From Mesorhizobium onobrychidis (lineage in GTDB: Bacteria > Pseudomonadota > Alphaproteobacteria > Rhizobiales > Rhizobiaceae): a DNA stretch of 64,000 nucleotides. The stretch spans positions 248,001 through 312,000 of the forward strand of contig NZ_CP062229.1 of the NCBI RefSeq assembly GCF_024707545.1. Direction: 5' to 3'. Under the pieces are notes generated by a model. That model did not search any database and was not told where the DNA came from. It worked only from the letters and a program-made list of their open reading frames with translations. This document shows positions 31,678-40,726 of the stretch, piece after piece; the stretch's first letter is position 1, and each line of letters starts with the position of its first letter. The translations under genes and the position numbers were made by a program.

Positions 31678-32556
31678 ATGTCACACGATCTAAATGGCGA
31701 GGCCTTCCAGGGTCTTGGACGTTTGTGCGTTGATGCGGCAGAAAACTGCGTCATCTCGGCCCCCGATTCCGTCGGCATGGAGCGTATCGAGGCCCGGTTC
31801 CACGGCAGCGCCTTCGATCTCCATCGTCACGATACCTACGCCATCGGCGTGACGCTGCATGGTGTCCAGACCTTCCGTTATCGCGGCGCGACGCATCACA
31901 GCCTGCCCGGCCAGATCATCGTGCTCCATCCCGACGAATTGCACGACGGCGGTGCTGGCACCGAAGACGGCCTGCGTTACAGGATGCTTTATCTGGAGCC
32001 GTCCATCGTGCTGGACTGCCTCGACACGATCGGCGCATCGCTGCCTTTCGTCAGGGATGCCGTTGTGACGGATCCTGTCTTTCGCACAAGGCTGCTTTCG
32101 GCGCTGGGGCCGTTGGACCAGAAGCTGGACGATCTCTTTGTCGCCGACTTCATTGCGCAGCTGATGCAAAGCCTGGCACGGCATGCAGGCCTGCCGGCGA
32201 AACCGATCCCAAGGACAGCATGGCGGGCAGCCAGCCTGGCGCGCGACTATCTGGAAGAAAATGTTTTCCGTATCGTCCGCTCCGACGAGCTGGAGGCGAT
32301 CACCGGGCTGGATCGCTACGCCCTATCGCGGCATTTCCGTGCCGCCTTCTCCACCAGTCCGCATCGCTTTCTCCTGATGCGCCGGCTTCAACGAGCACGC
32401 CGCATGATCGAGGCGAGCGAGCCATTGGCGCAGATCGCAATAGCGGCCGGCTTCAGCGACCAAAGTCATTTCAACAGGCACTTCAAGAAGGCGTTCGGTG
32501 TCACGCCGGGCCGCTGGTCGGCACTGGTCCACGGGTCGTCAGCAGCAGCTGCCTGA
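31678..32556 (+). CDS. AraC family transcriptional regulator
   Basis: The 292-residue protein has an N-terminal cupin-type sensor (FDLHRHDTYAIGVTLHGVQ to PGQIIVLHPDELHDG) and a C-terminal double helix-turn-helix (DELEAITGLDRYALSRHFR, then EPLAQIAIAAGFSDQSHFNRHF and GVTPGRW). It is the likely regulator of the divergent DUF2000 gene. The gap between the two starts is too small for two separate promoters, so either they overlap or the AraC gene starts later, for example at the ATG near 31777. Confidence 0.9.
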   Translation: MSHDLNGEAFQGLGRLCVDAAENCVISAPDSVGMERIEARFHGSAFDLHRHDTYAIGVTLHGVQTFRYRGATHHSLPGQIIVLHPDELHDGGAGTEDGLRYRMLYLEPSIVLDCLDTIGASLPFVRDAVVTDPVFRTRLLSALGPLDQKLDDLFVADFIAQLMQSLARHAGLPAKPIPRTAWRAASLARDYLEENVFRIVRSDELEAITGLDRYALSRHFRAAFSTSPHRFLLMRRLQRARRMIEASEPLAQIAIAAGFSDQSHFNRHFKKAFGVTPGRWSALVHGSSAAAA

Positions 32557-32572
32557 CGGCGTCAGCCGCGGA

Positions 32573-33043
32573 TCATTCGTCGGCGTCGATCTCGTCATCG
32601 ACGAGAACCATCTCGCCGTTCGAGAGGTTCGCCTCAACGCGGGCGAGCAGCTTGAACAGCGCCTTCTGGTCCTTTTTGTCGAGCCCCTTCAGCGCCTGCT
32701 TCTCGGTTTTCTTCACCGATTTCTCGATGGCGTAAATGATTTCGCGGCCAGTGTCGGTGAGGAAGATATGGGCCTGGCGGGCATCGGCGGCCGAGGCGCG
32801 CTTTTCCAGGAAGCCCTGCGCCTGCAGCCGGTTGATGGTCTTGGTGATGGTCGGCGGGCGAACACCGAGGCGGCCGGCAAGATTGCCGGGCGTCTGCCCG
32901 TCCTCACGGTCGAGCGCCAGCATGATCTGGTCCTGGCCGGCATAGAAGCCGTGCGCCAGAAGCCGCGCGGCGAGTGCCGTACGCGCCAGCCGCGCCGCCG
33001 AATGGAGCCGGCTCATTGTCGCAGTCTTGTCCGCCTTGGCCAT
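32573..33043 (-). CDS. MarR family transcriptional regulator
   Basis: The 156-residue winged-helix repressor has its recognition region in GNLAGRLGVRPPTITKTINRLQAQGFLEKR and the wing ADARQAHIFLTDTGRE (about residues 62-110). The C-terminus is acidic (DDEIDADE). ATG 33043 is preferred over 33049 because GAGGG lies six bases before it. It follows the Tat-exported dioxygenase gene by about 220 bp on the same strand, but I see no operon link. Ligand unknown; MarR proteins of this type often sense phenolic compounds. Confidence 0.88.
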   Translation of the reverse strand: MAKADKTATMSRLHSAARLARTALAARLLAHGFYAGQDQIMLALDREDGQTPGNLAGRLGVRPPTITKTINRLQAQGFLEKRASAADARQAHIFLTDTGREIIYAIEKSVKKTEKQALKGLDKKDQKALFKLLARVEANLSNGEMVLVDDEIDADE

Positions 33044-33263
33044 GGTCATCCCTCTTCGGCCGAACCGGTGCGGACAGCATAGAGGCAGCCGCCCGGTTGG
33101 CAATCGACGATCAATAAGATCCGGCTTTGCAAAACAGCTTTGCCGGCAAGCAATGCGATGTCCGCCGTGGCTAATGCCAGATGTTTATTTCAGTTAGATG
33201 ACAAACGACTTTTCAGTGCAGGTGCAAGCTTTCAGCAGGAGCGCCGCACACGCGAAACGAGAC

Positions 33264-33995
33264 TCAATCAGCCTTTACCGCGACGATCATCAGGGCCTGA
33301 TAGGCGTCCGCCACTTCGCGCATCGCCGCCTGCGACAGCGGCCCGGCGCGCCGCGCGATACCGTCCCTGGCATTCAGCGTATCCCGCCTGCCGGACCGGT
33401 CTTTGTACGGTGCGACAGTGGTGAATATCTGTTCGCTCAGGCTGTCGGGGAAAAACAGCTGGCCGGTCATCACCGAATTGTCATCGGGGAAGACTTTGAA
33501 GTGGATGTGGGTGGTGCGGCCGCGATACCAGCCGGGATAGATGGTGGCGAACGAGACAATGCCGGTGTCATCCGCCTTCTGCCAGCCGCGCAGAAAACTC
33601 TGGCCTGACGTATCGACATCCTGGCCGTCGCCCTGTCCCGGATAGCCCGAATAATGCCCTTGCGCGTCGCAATGCCAGATGTCGACGCGCGCGCCTGCAA
33701 GCGGCCGGCAGGCCGCGTCGACCACCTGCAGCCGCACATTGAGGGCAATGCCCGCTTTGCCTTCGGTGATATCGGCGCGTTCGAGCTTCGGGTCGAAATA
33801 GAACGGCCCCTCCGTCGCTTCCGGCGTGATCGCGCAGACGCCGGCACCGCTATCGAACAGGGCAAGCCCGGCATAGGGCGAGGCCGGCTGAGCCAGCGCG
33901 ATGCCCGGCAGAAAGACGCCGCCGCCCGCGCTGACGGCAATGAGGCCAAGCGCCTGGCGCCGGCTCAACGGCAAGGAGGACGGTTTGTCGGACAT
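33264..33995 (-). CDS. Tat-exported intradiol ring-cleavage dioxygenase
   Basis: The 243-residue protein has a twin-arginine leader (LSRRQALGLIAVSAGGGVF) and the intradiol dioxygenase core: PEATEGPFYFDP, LNVRLQVVDAACRPLAGARVDIWHCDAQGHYSGY with the first Tyr ligand, and YPGWYRGRTTHIHFKVF with the second Tyr and both His ligands of the non-heme iron(III). All four iron ligands are present. Cytoplasmic relatives split protocatechuate or catechol; exported ones are little studied and may act on aromatic compounds or lignin fragments outside the inner membrane. Confidence 0.87.
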   Translation of the reverse strand: MSDKPSSLPLSRRQALGLIAVSAGGGVFLPGIALAQPASPYAGLALFDSGAGVCAITPEATEGPFYFDPKLERADITEGKAGIALNVRLQVVDAACRPLAGARVDIWHCDAQGHYSGYPGQGDGQDVDTSGQSFLRGWQKADDTGIVSFATIYPGWYRGRTTHIHFKVFPDDNSVMTGQLFFPDSLSEQIFTTVAPYKDRSGRRDTLNARDGIARRAGPLSQAAMREVADAYQALMIVAVKAD

Positions 33996-34068
33996 CCGGC
34001 GCCTCTTTTGGTTCTTTCGAGCAAGCTGCCTCGTTCTTATCTAGGCAGTGAGACCAGCCAGCGCCAAT

Positions 34069-34106
34069 GAAAGTTCGGCAATGTTGGGAAAGTCCGGCAA
34101 TGTTGG
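34069..34106. repeat. 19-bp tandem direct repeat upstream of the COG0523 GTPase gene
   Basis: GAAAGTTCGGCAATGTTGG (34069-34087) and GAAAGTCCGGCAATGTTGG (34088-34106) differ at one base and touch each other, about 85 bp before the GTPase ATG. The spacing of 19 bp is just under two helical turns, so it could be a paired operator. Confidence 0.7.
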
Positions 34107-34191
34107 CGACCTGTTTGGCCCATCGGTTTGCCGCGTGCAAAAGCACGGCGCACATCCTATATGGAACCAACAATCCTTTTCGAGGCCCAAC

Positions 34192-35256
34192 ATGAGCGAT
34201 GCACAGACGACGCAGATTCCCGTAACCGTTCTCACCGGCTATCTCGGCGCCGGCAAGACGACGCTGCTCAATCGCATCCTTTCGGAAAACCACGGCAAGC
34301 GCTACGCCGTCATCGTCAATGAGTTCGGCGAGATCGGCATCGACAACGAGCTGATCGTGGAATCCGACGAGGAAATCTACGAAATGAACAATGGCTGCGT
34401 CTGCTGCACGGTGCGCGGCGACCTGATCCGCGTCGTCGAGGGCCTGATGCGCCGGCCGGGCCGCTTCGACGCCATCGTGGTCGAGACGACCGGCCTCGCC
34501 GATCCAGTGCCGGTGGCGCAGACCTTCTTCATGGACGACGACGTGCGCTCCAAGACCAGGCTCGACGCGGTGGTGGTGCTGGTCGACGCCAAGCACCTGC
34601 CGTTGCGGCTGAAGGATTCCCGCGAAGCCGAGGACCAGATCGCATTTGCCGATGTCGTCGTGCTCAACAAGACCGATCTCGTCACGCCGGAGGAACTGAG
34701 CAAGGTCGAGGCGACGATCCGCGCGATCAACCCGGCGGCCAGGATCCATCGCACCACCCGCGCCGGCCTGGCGCTGTCCGAGGTGCTCGACCGCGGCGCC
34801 TTCGATCTTTCCCGGGCGCTGGAGAACGATCCGCATTTCCTCGAGGCGCACGACGACCATGATCATCATGACCACGACCATGACGACCATGACGGCCATC
34901 ACCATGATCATGACGGGCACGACCACCATCATCACGCCCACCCTTCCGATATCCATGACGTGACGGTGCAATCGGTTTCATTGCGCGGCGGCGAGATGGA
35001 CCCGAAGAAATTCTTCCCGTGGATCGAGAAGATCACCCAGATGGAAGGCCCAAACATCCTGCGGCTGAAGGGCATCATCGCGCTCAAGGGCGATGACGAG
35101 CGCTATGTCATCCAGGGCGTGCACATGATCGTCGAGGGCGACCACCAGCGCGCCTGGAAGCACGGCGAGAAGCATGAGAGCCGGCTGGTCTTCATCGGCC
35201 GCGAGCTCGACGCCGAGCGGCTGAAGAAGAGTTTTGACGCCTGCCAGGCCGCTTGA
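34192..35256 (+). CDS. COG0523 (CobW/zinc chaperone) GTPase with His-rich loop
   Basis: The 354-residue G3E GTPase has the P-loop GYLGAGKTT (residues 16-24), the metal-binding CxCC motif as NGCVCC (Cys69, Cys71, Cys72), [11 protein letters not shown] and a NKTDL base-recognition motif. Between about residues 219 and 252 lies a loop made almost only of His and Asp, a metal store typical of zinc chaperones. The C-terminal CobW_C domain ends with [15 protein letters not shown]. The group delivers zinc (or cobalt) to client enzymes. It is followed by a WD40 gene after a repeat element. Zur control is plausible but no clear Zur box is seen. Confidence 0.9.
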   Translation: MSDAQTTQIPVTVLTGYLGAGKTTLLNRILSENHGKRYAVIVNEFGEIGIDNELIVESDEEIYEMNNGCVCCTVRGDLIRVVEGLMRRPGRFDAIVVETTGLADPVPVAQTFFMDDDVRSKTRLDAVVVLVDAKHLPLRLKDSREAEDQIAFADVVVLNKTDLVTPEELSKVEATIRAINPAARIHRTTRAGLALSEVLDRGAFDLSRALENDPHFLEAHDDHDHHDHDHDDHDGHHHDHDGHDHHHHAHPSDIHDVTVQSVSLRGGEMDPKKFFPWIEKITQMEGPNILRLKGIIALKGDDERYVIQGVHMIVEGDHQRAWKHGEKHESRLVFIGRELDAERLKKSFDACQAA

Positions 35257-35293
35257 TTTTCAGGCCTTATAACGCTAGCGCTGCACCTTCTTT

Positions 35294-35447
35294 CCTTCTC
35301 CCCTTGTGGGAGAAGGTGGCCGAGCGAAGCTCGGTCGGATGAGGGGTGTTCCAGCTTGGCGCCAACCGCGCTTCGTCCAACACCCCTCAACCGTCTTGGC
35401 GCTACGCGCCAATCCACCTTCTCCCCCGGGGCCCTGGGGGAGAAGGT
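35294..35447. repeat. RIME-type palindromic mosaic element
   Basis: CCTTCTCCCC/GGGAGAAGG hairpin (35294-35316), then CCGAGCGAAGCTCGG, inner GAGGGGTGTT/AACACCCCTC, TTGGCGC/GCGCCAA, and a closing hairpin (35417-35446). The arrangement of large nested palindromes fits Rhizobium intergenic mosaic elements. It lies between two genes of one strand. Confidence 0.85.
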
Positions 35448-35525
35448 CGCGTCGCACCTAGCCGCGCTAACGATTCCTCTGCGCCGGCGAGGCGACCACA
35501 TCAATCTCGAATGGAATAGTCTCTC

Positions 35526-36500
35526 ATGCCGACAGTCGCCCCGCTTGATCTCGATGGCCATTGCGTCGCCGCCGTCTTCCTTGGCGACGTACCGCATTTC
35601 GCACTGGCCGACGGCACAATCCATCGGCTGGACCATGGCCACAAGACGGCGCAGGCTAATGACGGGCTGCTCGCCGCCTTTCACGATGCGGCCAACGACC
35701 GGCTGATCACCGGCGGCGAGGACGGCAAGATTTTTTCCATCACCGCCGGCGGCAATGCGGCAGAATTGGCAAGCGCCGGGAAAAAATGGATCACCTGCGT
35801 CGCGGCTGGACCACAAGGCGCCGTCGCCTATGCCTCCGGCAAGGTCGCCTTTGTGCGCTTTGCCGACGGCAAGACTAAGGAATTCATGCATCCGCGTTCG
35901 GTCGAGGGGCTGGCGTTCTCGCCCAAGGGCATGCGCTTTGGCGTCGCCCGCTACAATGGCGCGACGCTGCATTTCCCGGCGGCGGACGGCAAGCCGGTCG
36001 AGCTGGAATGGGCCGGCGCCCATACCGGCATCACCTTCTCGCCGGATGGCGCCTTCCTCGTCACCACCATGCAGGAGAACGCGCTGCATGGCTGGAAGCT
36101 GGCCGACGGCAAGCACATGCGCATGAGCGGCTATCCCGGCAAGGTCAAAAGCCTGTCGTGGAGCGCCAAGGGAAAATGGCTGGCTAGTTCCGGCGCGCCG
36201 GCGGCGATCGTCTGGCCTTTTTCGGGCAAGGACGGGCCGATGGGCAAGGCGCCGCTGGAGCTCGGTACGCGCGGCAACGCCATGGTGACCTCGGTCGCCT
36301 GCCATCCAAGCCAGGATGTCGTCGCCGTCGGCTATGACGACGGTATGGTGATGGCGGTGCGTTTCGCTGACGCCAAGGAGGTGCTTCTGCGCCGACCGGG
36401 CAAGGGCGCCATCACCTCGATGATGTGGGATAGGGAGGAACGCCGCGTCGCCTTCGGCAGCGCTGCCGGCGACTGCGGCGTCATCGACATTTCGGCATAA
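35526..36500 (+). CDS. WD40 beta-propeller protein
   Basis: The 324-residue protein is built of about seven blades. Recurrent phrases such as DGKIFSITAGG, VEGLAFSPKGMRFGVAR, HTGITFSPDGAFLVTT, VKSLSWSAKGKWLASS and VTSVACHPSQDVVAVG mark WD40 repeats without strict WD ends. There is no signal peptide, so it is cytoplasmic. In rhizobia this gene regularly follows a COG0523 GTPase, which suggests it helps the metal chaperone, possibly as a client or adaptor. No catalytic residues are recognisable. Confidence 0.85.
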   Translation: MPTVAPLDLDGHCVAAVFLGDVPHFALADGTIHRLDHGHKTAQANDGLLAAFHDAANDRLITGGEDGKIFSITAGGNAAELASAGKKWITCVAAGPQGAVAYASGKVAFVRFADGKTKEFMHPRSVEGLAFSPKGMRFGVARYNGATLHFPAADGKPVELEWAGAHTGITFSPDGAFLVTTMQENALHGWKLADGKHMRMSGYPGKVKSLSWSAKGKWLASSGAPAAIVWPFSGKDGPMGKAPLELGTRGNAMVTSVACHPSQDVVAVGYDDGMVMAVRFADAKEVLLRRPGKGAITSMMWDREERRVAFGSAAGDCGVIDISA

Positions 36501-36511
36501 CCGGGGGTTCT

Positions 36512-36964
36512 CTACTCGGCCCCGCAGGAGACTTTGCCGGTCAACGCGGCAGGCATGCCATCGCCACCCGTGTCAGCCGTGCCCTCATGGATGGCGAGCG
36601 AATAGCGCCCGTCATAGGTGCCTTCTTCACTGGACTTGGTCACGATCGTCAGTTCGACAGAGCTGTAGGTGTTTGCGACCTCGTGCTCGCGATAGACGAG
36701 CAGCCGCAATTCCTTGCCGTCGAGCCAGTATTGCGTGAGGTTGGAATCCTCGAACACTGTCTTGCGCAAATCGTCGCCGACGGGTCTGCCGAGAATTTCG
36801 AGATCGCCCCGGAAATTGAACGTTGGACCGCCCATACCTCTGGTGACGCCGGCTTCGACCTGGAATTTCACCGCTGCATCCTCGGCCGAGCACCAGATGC
36901 CGCTGGTGGCGAAGGCCGAGCCGGCCGATAACAGCAGCGTTGTTGCACAGAAGATCGTCCGCAT
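36512..36964 (-). CDS. Small exported protein of unknown function
   Basis: The 150-residue protein has a clear signal peptide (MRTIFCATTLLLSAGSAFA). The mature part has cysteines near both ends (IWCSAEDAAVKFQVE and KVSCGAE) that could form a disulfide, and a beta-rich middle with YSSVELTIV and YDGRYSLAI. I recognise no family. It converges with the WD40 gene, 11 bp apart. Confidence 0.6.
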   Translation of the reverse strand: MRTIFCATTLLLSAGSAFATSGIWCSAEDAAVKFQVEAGVTRGMGGPTFNFRGDLEILGRPVGDDLRKTVFEDSNLTQYWLDGKELRLLVYREHEVANTYSSVELTIVTKSSEEGTYDGRYSLAIHEGTADTGGDGMPAALTGKVSCGAE

Positions 36965-37128
36965 CTTTCTTCCCCAGCCACAAACCCTATCCGCATTGAT
37001 GCTGGAGGATGCCCTCAGGTCAAGCGCCCGTCCTCTTCACCGTGGCCGCTGAACCAATGCAGGGCAGCTGTGCGGCCAATTGCGGTTCCGGACGCCGATT
37101 GGCAAAGTGACGTATGAGAGGGACCTTC

Positions 37129-38511
37129 ATGCATACAATCGACCATTTAAAGACTTCCATCGGCGGCATCAGCGCCGCCTGCATCGCCGATTTGCGCGAG
37201 ACCGAGGCCGAAGCCTTCCGCAAGGCAAGGCCGAAATCGGCAGCCAAGGTCGGCAACGGCCTGCCGGGCTTCTTCGGCGGCGTGCCGATGCACTGGATGA
37301 ACGACTGGCCGACGCCGTTTCCGATCCTGGTCGACAGCGCCAGAGGCGCCACCATCACCGATATCGACGGCAACCGGCTCGACGATTTCTGCCTCGGCGA
37401 CACCGGCTCGATGTTCGGCCATTCGCCGCCGCCGGTCGCGCGCAACATCCGCCGGCAGGCCGGACGCGGCCTCACCTACATGCTGCCTTCCGAAGATGCG
37501 GTGGCGATCGGCCCGTTGCTGCAACAGCGCTTCGGCCTGCCGTTCTGGCAGATCGCGACGACAGCGACCGATGCCAACCGATTTGCGCTGCGCGTCGCCC
37601 GCACCATCACCGGCCGGGAAAAGATCCTGGTCTTCAACGGCTGCTATCACGGCTCGGTCGACGAGACGATGGTGCGGCTGGTCGACGGCAGACCGGCCAA
37701 CCGGCCGGGACTGGCCGGCGAATTCCGCGACCTGACCCGGACGACCGATGTCATCGAGTTCAACGATGTGCCGGCACTTGAGGCAGCACTCCGGGACCGG
37801 CAAGTCGCCTGCGTCATCACCGAGCCGGTACTGACCAATTCCTGCATGGTGCTGCCCGACCCCGGCTTCCACGACGCGTTGCGGCGACTCACCCGCGCGA
37901 CCGGCACCCTGCTTCTGATCGACGAGACGCACACGATCTCGACCGGTCCCGGCGGCTACACGAGGAAACACGGCTTGGAGCCGGACTTGTTCGTGCTCGG
38001 CAAGCCGATTGCCGGCGGTGTGCCGGCCAGTGTCTGGGGGATGAGCGAAGACGTCGTCACCCGCTATGCCGACTATATCAGGACCAAGGAACCAGGCTAT
38101 TCCGGCATGGGTACGACGCTCTCGGCCAATCCGCTGCAATTCGCGGCAATGCGCGCCGCGCTCGAAGACGTGATGACCGACGAGAACTATGCCCACATGG
38201 ACCATCTGGCGCGGCGGCTCGACGCCGGGCTGACCGCCGTCATCGACCGTTACCGCCTGCCCTGGCATGTTGCCCGAGTCGGCGCCCGCGTCGAGTTCAT
38301 CTGCGCACCCGGCCCGCTGAGGAATGGCGGCGAGGCGGAAGCAGCGCACGCGCCGGAGCTCGAAGCCGCTATCCATGTCGCGCTGGTCAATCGCGGCGTG
38401 CTGATCGCGCCGTTCCATAATATGATGCTGATCTCGCCGGCGACCAGCGCCACCCAGGTCAACCGCCTGATCACCGCCTTCGGTGCGGTTGCGGCAGGGC
38501 TCGCGGCATGA
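37129..38511 (+). CDS. Class III PLP aminotransferase (glutamate-1-semialdehyde mutase-like fold)
   Basis: The 460-residue protein has the class III pattern: ITDIDGNRLDDFCLGDTG, VFNGCYHGSVDETMVR, LLLIDETHTISTGPGGYTR with the PLP-binding Asp, and LGKPIAGGVPASVWG with the Schiff-base Lys292. It resembles GSA mutase-like transaminases but is not hemL, being paired with a glutamine-synthetase homologue 13 bp downstream. Such pairs process amines or omega-amino acids. ATG 37129 follows AGAGGG by eight bases; the ATG at 37114 lacks a site. Confidence 0.88.
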   Translation: MHTIDHLKTSIGGISAACIADLRETEAEAFRKARPKSAAKVGNGLPGFFGGVPMHWMNDWPTPFPILVDSARGATITDIDGNRLDDFCLGDTGSMFGHSPPPVARNIRRQAGRGLTYMLPSEDAVAIGPLLQQRFGLPFWQIATTATDANRFALRVARTITGREKILVFNGCYHGSVDETMVRLVDGRPANRPGLAGEFRDLTRTTDVIEFNDVPALEAALRDRQVACVITEPVLTNSCMVLPDPGFHDALRRLTRATGTLLLIDETHTISTGPGGYTRKHGLEPDLFVLGKPIAGGVPASVWGMSEDVVTRYADYIRTKEPGYSGMGTTLSANPLQFAAMRAALEDVMTDENYAHMDHLARRLDAGLTAVIDRYRLPWHVARVGARVEFICAPGPLRNGGEAEAAHAPELEAAIHVALVNRGVLIAPFHNMMLISPATSATQVNRLITAFGAVAAGLAA

Positions 38512-38524
38512 GACAAGCTTGCAC

Positions 38525-39946
38525 ATGAGAGAAGCGCACAAGCAAACTTTGAACGCCATCATCGCCTCCCCTTCGGGCTCGACGCCCGCCGAGGCGCAAA
38601 CCTTTCTCGACGCCCATCCCGAGATCGAAGCGTTCGACATCGTGCTGACCGACGCCAATGGCGTCGGGCGTGGCAAGATCGTGCGCCGGCACGAGTTGAT
38701 GAGCATCTTCGAGGGTGGCCGGCACATGCCGATTTCGATCCTCGGCCTCGACATTACCGGCGAGGACGTGCACGAGACCGGGCTTATCTGGACGACCGGC
38801 GACGGCGACCTGCGGGCATGGCCGATCCCCGGCACGCTGGTGCCGCTGTTCGGCACACAGCCGCCGCGCGGCCAGGTGCTGATGGCAATGTACCATCTCG
38901 ACGGTCAGCCCATGTCCTCCGATCCGCGGCTGGCGCTAGCCCGTCAGGTGGAGATAATGGCGGCCAAGGGCCTGCATCCGGCCGGCGCCTTCGAGCTCGA
39001 ATTCTTCCTGCTCGCCAACGAGCGCGACGCCGACGGCAAGGTGCAACCGGCACACGCGGTGCTCGACGGCCGACGCTCGGCCAAGACCGAGGTCTATTCC
39101 GTCGACCATCTGCATGGCATGGAGCCGCTGTTTTCCGACATCTATGCCGCGGCCAAGGTGCAAGGCATCCCGGCCGAGACGGTCATTTCCGAATATGCGC
39201 CCGGCCAATACGAATTGACGCTGAACTATCGGCAGGATGTGATCCGGGCGGCCGACGACCTCGTCATGCTGAAGCGGCTGGTGCGGGCACAGGCGCGCCG
39301 CCACGGCGTCACCGCTTGCTTCATGGCCAAGCCGATTGAGAAATATGCCGGCTCCGGCATGCATTTCCATGTCTCCCTGCAGGACAAGACCGGCAACAAC
39401 GTCTTTGCCGAGGCCAGCGGCGAGACTTGGTCCTTGCCGCTGCTGCGCGGCCTTGGCGGCCTCATCCAGACCATGGCCGAATCGATGCTGGTGTTTGCAC
39501 CGCACGCCAATTCATGGCGGCGTTTCGTTTCGCAATCCTATGCGCCGGTGGCGCCGACCTGGGGCGTCAACAACCGCTCGGTGGCGCTGCGCGTGCCAGC
39601 GGGTGATGCGAAAAACAGGCGCATCGAGCACCGGCCGTCGGGCGTCGACGCCAACCCCTATCTGGTAGCGGCAACTGTGCTGGCCGGCATCACTAAGGGT
39701 CTCGACGAAGGCCTCGATCCCGGCCCTGAAACCACCGGCAATGGCTACGAATCGGCAATCACGCGCACCACCATGCCGGTGGACTGGCGCGCCGCGATCG
39801 AGGCGGCAAGGGCCTCCACATTCCTCAAAGGGGCGCTGGGGGAAGACCTGCACCGGACCTTCGTGGCGATCAAGCAATCCGAATATCTGCGGGTGGCGCG
39901 TACGGTCAGCGAACTGGACTATCACCTCTATCTGCATGAGGTGTGA
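38525..39946 (+). CDS. Glutamine synthetase family protein (gamma-glutamyl-amine ligase type)
   Basis: The 473-residue ATP-dependent ligase shows the GS metal and ATP sites: FELEFFLLANE (about residue 160), SEYAPGQYELTLNY, GSGMHFHVSLQD and the RIEHRPSGVDANPYL loop. It lacks the adenylylation tyrosine segment of GlnA and resembles PuuA/GlnT-type enzymes that glutamylate amines. It forms a two-gene operon with the aminotransferase, so a route amine to gamma-glutamyl-amine or amino-acid transamination is likely, but the order of steps cannot be told. Confidence 0.88.
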   Translation: MREAHKQTLNAIIASPSGSTPAEAQTFLDAHPEIEAFDIVLTDANGVGRGKIVRRHELMSIFEGGRHMPISILGLDITGEDVHETGLIWTTGDGDLRAWPIPGTLVPLFGTQPPRGQVLMAMYHLDGQPMSSDPRLALARQVEIMAAKGLHPAGAFELEFFLLANERDADGKVQPAHAVLDGRRSAKTEVYSVDHLHGMEPLFSDIYAAAKVQGIPAETVISEYAPGQYELTLNYRQDVIRAADDLVMLKRLVRAQARRHGVTACFMAKPIEKYAGSGMHFHVSLQDKTGNNVFAEASGETWSLPLLRGLGGLIQTMAESMLVFAPHANSWRRFVSQSYAPVAPTWGVNNRSVALRVPAGDAKNRRIEHRPSGVDANPYLVAATVLAGITKGLDEGLDPGPETTGNGYESAITRTTMPVDWRAAIEAARASTFLKGALGEDLHRTFVAIKQSEYLRVARTVSELDYHLYLHEV

Positions 39947-39966
39947 GGCGATCGCATCGCCGGTCA

Positions 39967-40724
39967 ATTCGCCCGGCGAAAGCCGACCGGGCCAATTTGA
40001 AGGAACCTTTCCGGGGTTTCGCTCATTCCGCATCTGATCGCAGCAGCGGACAAGGCCGCATCAGCCATGATCGCCAGGATGCAGGCAAGACTCTGGCCCA
40101 AGCCTGAATTGCCTGAGACGGCGGAAGACGATGGCGCAAGCACCATTCCCGAACTCAGCGAAGTGGCGAAGGCCTGTCGCCGCTGTCCGCTATGGCGCAA
40201 CGCGACACAGACCGTGTTCGGCGAAGGGCCTGATAGGCCAAGGTGATCTTCGTCGGTGAGCAGCCTGGCGACCAGGAGGATCTGGCCGGCAAACCATTCG
40301 TCGGGCCGGCCGGTAAGGTCTTCGATGCCATCCTTGATGATGCCGGGGTCGACCGGCTGAAAGTCTATGTCACCAATGCGGTCAAGCATTTCAAATTCGA
40401 GCCGCGCGGCAAGCGGCGCATCCACTCCAAGCCGAATGCCGGCGAGGTGCAGGCCTGCCGCTGGTGGCTCGACAAGGAGCTCGATCTGATAAAGCCCAAT
40501 CTGGCGGTGGCGCTCGGCGCAACGGCTGCGCAGTCTCTGCTCGGCAAAGTTGTGCCGATCATGAAGATGCGCTCGCGGTCGTGGAGCGCGAGGATGGCTT
40601 GCGTGTCTTCGTCACAATCCACCCGTCCTTGATCCTGCGCATCCGCGAGCCGGCGGACAAACAGGCCGAACGCGAGCGGTTCCTGAAGGATATGAAGGCG
40701 GTAAAGACGCTGATGGCTGCCTGA
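39967..40724 (+). pseudogene. Decayed udgX-type uracil-DNA glycosylase gene
   Basis: Three frames together rebuild the C-terminal half of a UdgX-family protein. FARRKPTGPI, then a stop, SLIPHLIAAADKAASAMIAR and ACRRCPLWRNATQTVFGEGP run to about 40230. A shift near 40235 leads to MIFVGEQPGDQEDLAGKPFV and AVALGATAAQSLLGKVVPIM to about 40565. A second shift leads to VFVTIHPSLILRIREPADKQ and KDMKAVKTLMAA with stop at 40722-40724. The 4Fe-4S cysteine pair and the GEQPGDQED site are readable. The upstream half is gone, beginning 20 bp after the glutamine-synthetase stop. Confidence 0.85.
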
Positions 40725-40726
40725 GC

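Noticed and set aside
34850..34950. His/Asp-coding short repeat (CATGACCA-like units) as a microsatellite or CRISPR-like array
   Set aside because: It is the coding sequence of the His-rich metal loop of the COG0523 GTPase.
35294..35447. Intrinsic terminator of the COG0523 gene
   Set aside because: The many nested palindromes and the matching element in xdhC identify a RIME-type repeat; it may still stop transcripts.
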